Assembly: GCA_005281725.1 (NCBI GenBank)
Contig: SSBO01000007.1
Coordinates: forward strand, 1,866,402-1,930,401
Direction of reading: 5' to 3'
DNA length: 64,000 bases
Source: Wuchereria bancrofti
Lineage: Eukaryota > Nematoda > Chromadorea > Rhabditida > Onchocercidae
Positions within the stretch are counted from its first letter, which is position 1, and the number at the start of each line of letters is the position of its first letter. A program made the position numbers and the translations under genes. Of the stretch, positions 13,501 through 25,500 are shown piece by piece. A model generated the notes under the pieces. That model did no database searches, was not told the origin of the DNA, and saw only the letters and a list, made by a program, of their open reading frames with translations.

Positions 13501-16500
13501 CGTTCTTCTAGCAAGTAAATGAGTGCAATATATTGTGTTTTTTTTTCTTTTTTAAATGAAAGTCCTAAAAATTTCAGACTCGAAGAACATAGTGCTCGTG
13601 TAATTGCACAGGTTGCTAAGCAGTCTCCAAAATTTGCAAAGCCCTATATGAATCCGATACTGACAGCTTTGGTACCAAAACTGAGCTCCGAAATCAGTCA
13701 TGTGGATGTGACTGTGCAGGTTTGATAGTTTGCTTAATGCACTTACTTTGAAGTTTATAAATAGATTTGGGATTTTGAATAATAAAATAACGTGAACCGC
13801 ATTTGCAGGTATTGAATGCTATAAGCGAATTGGCAGTTGCAGGTGGTGCTGATTTGGTATTTTCAGTAGAAACTCTATTTCCCTCGTTGGTGCAGTTTTT
13901 GCAGGATTCCAGCAGTTTAAGTCGCAGAGAAGTGCTGATTTTTTAAGTTTTTAAGTAGTATTTCCGCGTCCTTATTTATACTGTTAATGCTTTTACTAAT
14001 TCTTTTCTTAGGCTGCTTTGCGCACAATGGGACAGCTTTGCCAGAATACTGCATATGTTGTTGATCCATATAAGGAGCATCCTGAATTGCTTGATGTACT
14101 TCTGAGATTGTTACGAACGGAAATGAGTGTTTCAATGCGTCGAATGACCATGCGGGTGACTTTTTAATCAAAAATTTCTACTTTTACACAGATTAAGAAT
14201 TCTCTATTTAAGCTACTTTTTTTTAAACCATTTTCAGGTTTTGGGTATTATTGGAGCCTTAGACCCTTATACACATAAAGTTTTCACTGGCAAAGTTTCT
14301 TCTCAAAAGTCGAATTCGTTGGCTCTGTCATTGCCAGCCACATCACCATCCTTGGATATGCGGAACGGTGTGTTTTTGTTTAGTTTTATTTTGGAATTTA
14401 ACTACCGAAACTTCGGGCGGTGACGAAACACAGTGATATAAATTGTATCGCTGTTTCTATGATGCAACCAATCTTTGTCAGGGAATGTGCTATACTGAAT
14501 GACCGGGAAATTATATTTGGAATTGTTCAAAGTTTTCAAATATTTTTCGGATTCAGAAGCTTTCTTCATTTTTCAGATACTATCCAATGGTTTCACTATG
14601 AAAAGTGTACATTAGCAGAACTCTATCCTGCATTTTCCATAGCAAGTTTAATGCAAATGCTGAAAGACGATGCACTCAGCCATTTGCATCGTGATATCAC
14701 GCAAGCACTACTTACTATATTCGGCAGCCTTGGTCCAAGTTGCACTCTCTACGTTAGCAAGGTTATACAAAATTATGCACTGTTTTTTTTTTGCATGCTG
14801 TTGTTTTTTTGTTGAATTCTATTTGATAGATTTGAAATCATAATATTACCAAGGAATAAATAGTTCTATATATACTCTCTCTCTCTCTTATATTTCTTTT
14901 CTACCGGAAAATTATTTTTGGAAAAAATTTTGAATAATCTTCTAGGTTATACCTCGCCTGATTGAAGTAATTCAAACAGCTACTCGACCCGATTTGAAAC
15001 AATTTTATTTGCAACAGTTGGCTAATTTTATTGCGATAGTTGGCAGTAGTATGAAACCATTCATGTCGAAATTGTTTAATTTGATTAGAGTAAGTTCATC
15101 GGGTTTATTGGTGGTTCAGAATTCATCATAATAATATTAAAAAATTCACTGTTAGAAAGAACTGTAAATTAATGAAAAATTAAAGGAATCATGGTCGGAA
15201 GATGTGAGCATGCGACTTACTATTGTTAATGTCATGCAGCAAATTGGCGCAGCATTTGGTGCGTCGTTTGCACCATATATTCCTGAGTTGTGTCCGTATC
15301 TTCTGAGTATTGTTCATTCAGATCGTACGAAGGATAGAGCCATCACTTGCGCTGTAAGTTGTTTTACCTTTTATTGTAAGTTGTCAGTAACATTTTTTAT
15401 TTACTTACTATATGACAATAGTTTTTAAAATAGCCATTGTTTCTTTCACGTCTCACTTTAAAATACAAAGATTATCGTTGTTATTTGAGATTATTTCTTA
15501 GCTACTTTTATCCTTGCAAAACGTTTCCATTTGGCTGTTGTCGTGTTTGATACTGTCTTTGTTACCGTAATGGTGATATTTATGAGAAAGAAATAAAGGT
15601 GTGGATAATGTCCATAAAATAAATATTACATTTTTTCTAGAAATTAACTTGTTCAGTTCTTGTTCATGGCACATTTCCTTTCACATCTATCCATTCTTTT
15701 CACACCCTTAAACAGACTGAGATGTCGGGATTTTTCTGGAAATAAAAATACATTGATTGAATCCAGTAGCAGAGATTGATCAGCAATCTCTGGTTTATAT
15801 AAAAGAATTTTATCTATTGCAGTCGAGATGTATAGTGCAAAGCAGAAACTTAAAAAAATGGATGGAAAGGCACCACAGGAGTGGACCGTCTATTATCTCT
15901 CTTACTTAAGGCTTAACAGACCATAGTGAGAACGAGATTGAACCTTGGTCTGCTTTGTTGAAGTGATTCTTTCGTAACCATCTTACCACGAAGTTATAAT
16001 TTGTTGATAAAAATATATAAAATACCATATAAATTTGAAATTCTCAGTTTCATACTTCCTTAGGTATTCACATGCGTTCAGTCAATATCGATGTGCCTGA
16101 CACCACATATTCATCTTGTTTTGCCACCCATTTTATTTGTTCTCGATGATCGGAGTGTCAAAGTGGAGGTGCGACGGATTGCTTTGGATACAGTTTATCA
16201 AATGGCTGAAACCATTTGTATTCGTGACCATGCACCCAGAATAATGCAAGTCTGGTTACGAGTTATTTCTGTTCATGCACTACAGCAGAAGTTATTACTT
16301 TTATTAGTGGTTATTGTCCGACAGGTTAGCATTTCATGTTTTTCCACAATTGGAGACATTGAGAGTTTCCGGTAATTTGTGCAATATTTAACATTTTGTT
16401 TATTTATATAAGTTTATTAATGCTTAATTCTGCATCTTTTCCTTTTCGAAACTTCCTATACTGCTTCTCAGATAACCATTGCAGATGTGGAGACAGTTTC

Positions 16501-19500
16501 TAGTTTTTCGTAAAAGTGTTGACTGTGCTTTGGCTCGACATGGCTTGCACTGCGATGAATATTTAAAGTTTGTTGTTCAGCTTGCTATTAAACAAAATTC
16601 TGAATGCCAAATTAAGCCAGTTTTGACTTGAATTTCGTTGTTAAATCGATAATTTAATTATTCATTCATAAAACGGAGTGTTTTTATTCGGTTTCACAAT
16701 GATTGATTTTATGTTTGAGAAGAAACAAAAATCTTTTTGAAAGCTCAAACTTAGTTTTATCAAAATGAGTAACGAGATTAGTAACCATTTTAGGCTTACT
16801 GTACAACTTGATGAGGGAAGCGCTGCATCTCCTTCACATTCTCCTTCAGTCAGAGTTTCTTCCAGTCAGGTAAAGCAGTTTAGTACATCCGTTCGTCATG
16901 AAAAAGGACAGCGAATTAATTTCGATGTTTTAAAAAGGACTTGGACTACTGCTCAACTTGTATCCAAGGAGGTTCATTTTTTTATTTTTGAAGGGTGACG
17001 GTGCTTTTCCAATGGCAGTATAGTGACATAAATGTTACTTTAGTTTGTGCATGCTGTTTCTAAGCTTGCCTTTATCATCATAAGTTTTTACGTATAGAAG
17101 TTTCAACATTTTTAAACGTGGATAATTATTCTAGATAAAATAAATCGTACGACAGAAGCTCATTTTTTACTTTCATTTTCTGGCTTTATGTATTTTCTTT
17201 TTTTTGAACAAGTGGATTTTTTTTGTACAAGGTCTATTACTGCCTACTATTTCCCACATTTTTCCACAGATTGGTTTATCAAACTTCGAACAGATTCATT
17301 TGCTTAGTTATTTTTGTAATGATTTTACGGTTTTGACACTTTTCAGGACTGGGATCAGTGGCTTGTTTTACTGCGAATTCAATTTATTCGACAGAGCCCT
17401 TCCGCAGCTCTTCGCGCATGTGCTCCTTTAGCCGACGTGCATATATCGCTTGCGAAGTAATTTTGTTGTTTTCTGAAATTATTCTACATATTTTGCATAC
17501 GATCACTGTACTCCCAAAGCTTCAGTCACCTTTAGTGCACAAAATGGAATAAATATATATGAAATTATATTTCTGTGGATCATTGGAAGTCTTTATCAAC
17601 TCTAATGTTTCTACAAGTCTATCTGGTATAACGATTCTGGAAAAATTTATCGTCCACAAAAACTCCTTAGATTTGAGATTTATGGAGCTTCATTTCAGAG
17701 ACCTGTTCAATGCAGCATTTATGTCAGTTTGGACAGATCTGGACGAAATGCAGCAGAGAGACTTGGAGACGAACCTTAAATATGCTCTTGATTCCAGTAA
17801 CCATACTGATATCATACAAACAATACTTAACCTTGCGGAATTTATGGATCATTCCGAAAAAGTAAACTCAGCGATCTTCATGCTCAAACAATTATTTGCA
17901 CATTCTTTGTTCCGTTTCTGAAAGTTTTATAATTGCATATTTCTTTTATTCTAGAAAGACTCAGAAAAATCATTTCAGGGACCTTTACCGGTTGGTAGTG
18001 AAAGGCTCTGTAAATGTGCGGAACAGACACGAGCATATGCTAAAGCGTTACGGTATACAGAATTGAATATTCGCGAAAAATTTAATAGAGATCCAGATCC
18101 GGAACACTGCCGCTCTCTTATTACGTAAGTCTACGCTGTGGTCATTTTATTCATTTCTTTGATATATTCAAAGTTTATCGGACATTAATTTAATTTTAAT
18201 TGGACTTCGCAGAGAAATAGATCATTTACAGTTATGCGAACAAGTTGAATCTCCAAGAAGAAGCCGCTGGAATTGTGGCATTCGCTCGACAGCATAATAT
18301 GGAAATTGGGGTAAGTTCATGAAATAAATCAGCTCCAGTGTCGAAAACTTCAATAGTAGAAAGAAATAGTTGGAATTATGTTATTGAAATAAATGAGTGC
18401 GATAGTTATAGAAGTATGTTCTATAGTTGACATGCAGCATTCAGGAGTGATATGAATTCATTGTTGTAATAGCGACGTAAAGTTGGCAATGTGAAATGGT
18501 TCGAAGATTTGAAGATATGCAATGTATAGATGAAAAACTTTTGTAAAGCGGTTAAGAAACAAAATGAATATGTTAGCAAATAAATTATATTGACTAGTGT
18601 ATAGAATCAGTGTTGAAGATTGTAGAGTGACTTCACTTGTATTTGAATGACAGCATCCATGTGTATTGCGGACAGATATACGCGAAAATTGCAGTTTTAT
18701 CTAAATAATCTGAATAGTTGAAATTCGCTTTAACTTGATTGCTTACTAATTAATTGAATTATAGGGTTACTTTATTTGTTTAAACAATTCCTTAATGTTA
18801 ATCAGCGTCTTGGAATTGAATTTTTTTTTCACACTGCAGAGGCAAGGACGTTGGTATGAGAAGCTGAATGAATGGGAGAAGGCATTGGAAATATATAACA
18901 ATGAAACATTTATTACTGATGAGGTCTGAATTATTCTGATTGTTAATTTAAAGCGTACTTTGAAGGAGTTTACCAACATAATCGATTTCGCATTTTAGTT
19001 GCCAGATTATGTAGGGGTCGTAAGTGCTAATGAAGTCTGAATTATTATTATAAATGTTTTTTAAAAATCATTAGATTCATATAAAAATTTTTTCTGATTG
19101 TATTACTACTGATTATAGCTATACGAACATCAGATGCGATGTTTAGAGGCATTAGGACAGTGGGCCGAATTAAATGACTTAGGGAAAAAAGCGTTTGCTG
19201 AAGTGGGTGCAGCAGCAAGTGCAACTAGAAGACAAAATATGGCAATAACTGCAGCGCGAGGTAGTTGGGCAATCGGTAAGTCGTTTTCTGAAATTTGCTA
19301 TGCTTTTATTTATAATAATGAAAAAAGTACCGATGATTGTTTAGAAAACTGGGAAACAATGGATTATTATGTCAAACAGATTAATGAAAATAATCAAGAC
19401 GGATCCTTCCTTCGAGCCGTGCTGGCTATTCGAAATGAGCAGTATCATGATGCATTGGCTTACATTGAAAAGGTATTTGTGATTACTATGTCTGATATAA

Positions 19501-22500
19501 ACCTAATGATTTTTGAGGACAGCTTAACTGACAGTAAAGGGATAACTTTATATTCATATATGGTCTGCTATACACGAACATGCTATATGACATGTTAAGT
19601 CCAACATGGTTAGCTCTAATGCATTTCGTTTTATCCAAACTTCTTGTTATGAGATCATAACTTATTCCTTGTAATAGCTTTTAACAAGCACCATCCCGTC
19701 ATAATAATGAAAAAACTATATATATATTGTATTAACAACATGACATCTCGTTAATGTTAGGTATCCATTAGTTGCGTTAATGTTATCGGAATTTTGAAAT
19801 GAATTTTGTGACTTAGTCAAGATTGCCTATAATCAACTGCAGCTATCTAGGAAGTTATCAGTGATACGTACAGCCTGCTAGTAGTTACTTTATTTTTAGG
19901 TGCGTGACATGTGCGACACAGAATTAACAGCGATGGCATCAGAAAGTTATGAAAGAGCTTATGGTGCAATGATTCTTGTACAGCAACTAACCGAGTTAGA
20001 AGAAGCCATTGAATATAAAATGTGGCCTGATCGAAGGATTCGAATTGCTGTTGTTTGGAGTCGACGTTTGCAAGGATGCCGACCAAATATTGAACAGTGG
20101 CAGAGGCTGCTGCTGGTAAAGTAAGTTGTTCAGCAAAATATGGTTTGATTTAGAAAATTTCTTACTTCATGAAGTTTTCGCAATTCGTTTTTAGTCGACC
20201 TAGTCTTTTAAGGAAAAATGAGATTGATATTAAACAAATAAATAGCTTTCTTACTTAAACAAATAAATAAAAAAGCTAATTAAACAAATAAATAGCTTTG
20301 TATTTTCAGATCATTAGTGCTATCACGGAATGAAATGCGCCCACTGTGGATTAAATTCTCATCACTTTGCCGACAATATGGGAAGTTGTCAATGTCACGT
20401 CGAATTTTGGCTGATTTATTAGGACTAAAACGAAATGAAGAATTGCACGAAATATCAGATTTACCAATGGATAAACCTTCATTGGTGCTGGCGGTTTGTA
20501 AACAATATTGGGCGGAAAATTTGAATGAACTAGCTTGCAATACATTAGAAAAGCTGATTAATCAATTTGAAATCGAAAAGGTATCAAAAATTTAGATTTC
20601 TATACTGGAAATCAGTGAGGTAGAAACGTGTGTTTTGCAGCTCTCTTATCTGATATATTGTAGTTATATGACCCTTTTATGTAGTTATACGATCTTTTAG
20701 AAATTCCTGTAGAAATCAAATTAATAGTATGAATTTTTGCTTGCGTTGTCTTCCTTTGACTTTTTATGCGGTTACTTTTCAAGTATTTCAACAATACAAT
20801 ATTTTGGATGGAAAAAATAGCTAACAAAAGCTGGTGTAATACAACAGAAATGTAAACAATTTGAGTATTACTAATCATATTTCAGAGAGAAATCAAGAAA
20901 AATTCGGAGATATGCCGCTTGATGGCAAAATGTTGTCTAAAACTTGGTGACTGGTACGATACCCTACCGCAGCCAACCAAAGATATACAAACTATGAACA
21001 TAAATGTCCAACAATCATTACAACCTATTAGCATCCCTCAACAATCACCGACTAATTCATCCATTATGATTAATGTACCACCATTGCTTCTACCTAGTAG
21101 TTATGTCCAGATTTCTCCACCACCAATAATTCCACCAAGTTCACATGTAGTGCAATCGTTACAACCCAGTTTATCACCTCCTTTGACGCAAACAATGAAA
21201 TTCTATACAAATGCTACAGTTTATGATCCAACTTGGTATAAAGCATGGCATAAACTTGCGTCTGCGTACTTCAATGCTGCCATGTATCAGACACAGAATT
21301 CGGTAGGCTATGCTATACTTAAATTATTTCGCTATCATCTTTTTATTTACTTTTTGGTGGAACATGACCCCAACGATTACAACAATACTTTAAAAGTTTT
21401 AAGTACTATGTAATGTTGTAATAGCAGTATTCACTTAGTTTATTCAAATTTTTGTATTTATCTCTTCTCGTTACTAGATATTCATATATTTTATGAAATA
21501 TTTAACTCATGTGAAAAACAAGAAAATGATTTTTAACCCCAAATAAAAGTACTTATTACCAAAAGTTACTTGAGCGGTTATTTACTTTTTGTTGGAAATG
21601 GGTCAAATGGCTGCGTTTGCTTCATGTACTTTCTAGACTACGCATAATTTTCATTTCCTTAATTTTCAGTTTTCGCCGGCACCACCACCACCGCCTTTTA
21701 TCGGTGCAATGCCAAGTTCTCCCTCCTACAGCCCCTTTGGGAGCATTATTGATCGAGATATTTTATCAGATATTCTGATACCAGAACTTTATCCACAGCC
21801 GCCGCCTTCTGATGCAGTGATTGTAAATCCACCTTCTCCGGCACCTAATCAGGCGATGATCTTTTTTGCAAAACAGGCTGTCTCAAGCTTTATTAATGCT
21901 GTTACCTTGGCTGAAGGTTTAAATTTTTTAAAATTACTTTTGTTTTCTAATGGTTCATGATGACTCCACAGGCTGAATCGAGCTTGTATTAGATGGACAA
22001 TTTTTTGAAGAAATCTGTTGGACGATGTAGGGTATGAATTTAAGTGCGCAAACTTATTAATAATTTCATATGTCCATATAATTCGAAGGTGACCAATAGT
22101 TAAGAAATAACTCAGGTTTTAGGATCACGACTGGAAGATACACTACGATTTCTAACCTTATGGTTCAAACACGGTGATCAAGTTGAAGTTTTTGAAACTA
22201 TCAAAGAATCGCTGAAATTGTTGCCCGTTGAAATGTGGCTCGAGGTTCTTAAATAAACAAATTGTTCTGAGATTTCGTTTCTAAAAATTTGCTTGAATCT
22301 CGAGAAGATTCCATTTGAAATATATGGTTTCTCTGTCCTTCATATTTTATTTCATTTCAGGTTATCCCGCAACTGATGGCCCGTTTAGATTCGAAACAAA
22401 ATGTCGCTCAGTTAATCAAAGAAGTTGTCATCGACTTATCGAAAGTTCACCCGCAGGTTGCGAATTTTAAAATAATCATGCTTCACTATATTACTAGAGA

Positions 22501-25500
22501 TCTGACTGGTAGTTTTTTATACTGTGTTGCATTTTGTATTGCAAACTTATGTTCAAGCTGTTCTTAATATCATTGACAGATAAAGTGGCAGTATTCAAGA
22601 AAAAATGAAATTGAGTTTTTGAAAATTTTTATTCTCAAGATTGGAATTAATTATGTTCTTTATATTTATTTCAGTCTTTGGTTTATGCCCTTACAGTGGC
22701 TGCGAAATCGGCAAATTTACGCCGCTCGGCGGTTGCAACAGAGATATTAACGATTATGAGTGACAGCCAATCAACACTTGTTGAGCAGGCAAAGCTTGTC
22801 AGTGACGAGTTGATTCGTTGCGCCATATTATGGCATGAACAGTGGCATGAAGCACTCGACGATGCGTCGAGGCTTTACTTTCAGGTTAAAAATACCGACC
22901 ATACTCCAGAGTTAAGTTTTAGGGAATGACTTTTAGCAAGTCTGCAATCACATCCACACTCACGCACTGATGCATATGCGCGCACTCTGCAATGTATTCA
23001 CTTTTGCGAACAAATTCTACATGATTTACTGTTACCTAATGCACAACGTTACAGTATTTTTGCGGGAGAATATATAATGCACCGTCTCGTTAAGAATTAA
23101 TAAATGCGTAGTGCACAGTGCTAGCCTTTCTTAAGATTGTTACGTGCAGTGTGATTGCTGCATTAACTTACACTGAGTATACTCTTCTACTACTTGGTGT
23201 CTTATGTGTCACGTACAAAATTTTGGTTGCTAGTTGCCTTCCACAATTTTATATTGCCACTTTGTGTGAGGCTAGCGATATACTGATTATGTGCGGGATT
23301 GAATTTCAGGACAAGAATGTGAAAGCTATGTTCGACCTGTTGAAACCATTACATGACTTAATTGATCGTGGTGCTACTACTCTAAAGGAACAATCTTTCA
23401 AACAAGTAATATTTCTATTTTGATCAAAAATCAGTTCTTGATGAGGATTGGAAATAATTCAGCACTAGAACACTACAATTAGGGTGTGTTGAAGAAATCA
23501 AAAAAGCATTGTTCCATGTTTTGTTTGCATGATTTCAAAGAAGTGTCGTTGGACTAACCCACATGAGGGAGCGTAATTCTGAATGGTTACCTTAGATTAA
23601 TAAAACATCCATTATATAGTCCACGGTCTCAACTGTGATAGCTTTAAATAGTATCTCTAGGGTGGAGTAAGATATTTTAGATTTGTTGTATTCATTCAAC
23701 AACTTTTTAAGTAAATATAAAGTAATTGGGTTGACCTTTCACTTCTGCGATATATTTTTTTAGACATATGAGAATGAGTTGAAGGAGGCTTGGAATGCTT
23801 GTCGTTGCTATTTACGTTCACAGAACGCCAAAGAACTCAATCAGGCATGGGATCTCTACTACATTGTATTCAGGAAAATCTCAAGTCAGCTTCGTCAGCT
23901 TACATCTTTGGATCTCAATTATGTTTCGCCTAGGTGCAATATTTTTTCTTTTTCCAGATGAAGAGCTAATCCAGCCAGCTAAAGTGCTAAAAATTTAACT
24001 GGTTAGAATGGGTAAGTAGTGCTTTAGTTCTTTTCGCTAGTTGGATTAGCTCTTCAGAAGATAATAAAGCAAGAGATCTTCAGTGCTGTAGGACTGTGCC
24101 AAGTGAGTATTAGCCTTTCGAAGAAATCAAAAATGGTACATAGAGAATAATGCAGCAAGATTGAGAATTAACCTAGTTTTTCGTAACATTTGAAATATAT
24201 CTTTTACGTGCATCACTGGCATTTTACTAATTTCAGGCTGGTGAAAGCTAGAGATTTGGAACTAGCTGTTCCTGGAACGTATGATCCAAGTGCTGCATTG
24301 GTTACTATATCCTCGATAAGTAATACTTTGCAAGTGATTAATTCAAAACAACGACCAAGAAAAGTAGTTATGAAAGGTACAAGACAGATTTTCACTTATT
24401 GTTTGATTCAGCCAATATTTCTCCCTTCGTCAGAGTGACACATTTGCCGAATTCTAACAAAGTTTTTCCAAATTCATGTTTTTATATTTATGAAACCTTT
24501 ATAATATTCAGGAAGTGATGGGAAGGACTACATATTCCTCCTGAAAGGTCATGAGGATCCTCGGCAAGACGAGAGAGTGATGCAGCTGTTTGGTTTGGTC
24601 AATACTCTGCTCTTACATCAGGGTGATACATCTCGCCGAAATTTGACAATTCAGGTTGTTTACTTTCTTGTTTTTTGAACAAAAAAGATTATCAACCACA
24701 AGAAGATTGCTGATTATGTGAATTAAATATTTAACTTTTGTTTGGATTTTGAGGACAAAAAATAGGGTTGACAGTACCACTTTAAAAGTCAAATTTCTCA
24801 TCTTATTCGGTTTTTATCTATTCATTTCCAGTACCATAATGTGTTTGTTCTTCTTTTGTCTTATTCTTTTTATCTAGTTATTTACTGTTTTTGTAGCGCT
24901 ATTCAATTATTGCCTTGAGTCAGAATAGTGGTTTGATTGGTTGGGTTCCGAACTGTGATACTTTGCATTCGCTTATTCGTGATTATCGGGAAAAGAAGGG
25001 GATTCTCTTATCTATGGAGCACAAAATTATGCAAAATTTCGCTCATGATTTGGATCAGATGACTTTATTGCAAAAAGTTCAGGCATGACTTTCTATTCTA
25101 AATTTTTAGTAACACTTTATACCTTGTGATAGTATTAGTAGTATCTGCTTTCTTTTAAATTTCATAAACTTTCTGTAGGTATTCCATCATGCACTTGAAA
25201 TGACGAGCGGAAATGATTTACAGCAGATTTTGTGGCTTAAATCTCCAAAGTAAGTTTCTCCATTTCCAAAAATTCCAATAAGAAATTTCTCTTCCTTTTT
25301 GCTGGTAAAAGTCTCATTGACCCATGCGTCATTTCAACTGAACTACATCTTTATCATGTCATTGAACTTTTTATCTTTTATTCTTTTATTTAATGGCCCC
25401 GTAACTACTATGCATACTTTTTTAATTTTATTTCTTCATCTTATAATTTCCAGTTCGGAGATTTGGTTTGATCGGCGTACCAATTACACTCGCTCAATGG

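Larger units (their letters stand above)
7594..16971 (+). other. let-363: TOR exons 1-22: N-terminal HEAT-repeat solenoid
   Basis: Exons: 7594-7709, 8017-8098, 8522-8588, 8694-8875, 9090-9245, 9505-9597, 10316-10588, 10976-11277, 11577-11701, 12034-12296, 12490-12676, 13135-13384, 13578-13719, 13809-13931, 14012-14155, 14238-14367, 14577-14761, 14946-15089, 15186-15353, 16064-16324, 16485-16619, 16744-16971. They encode about residues 1-1252, the helical solenoid that binds Raptor or Rictor in TOR complexes. Landmarks shared with mTOR include [39 protein letters not shown] and [15 protein letters not shown]. The acceptor of the last exon (TTTTGAAAG at 16743) is weak. It was chosen because the donor at 16619 is phase 0 and the frame is open; another junction is possible there. 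Confidence 0.85.
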
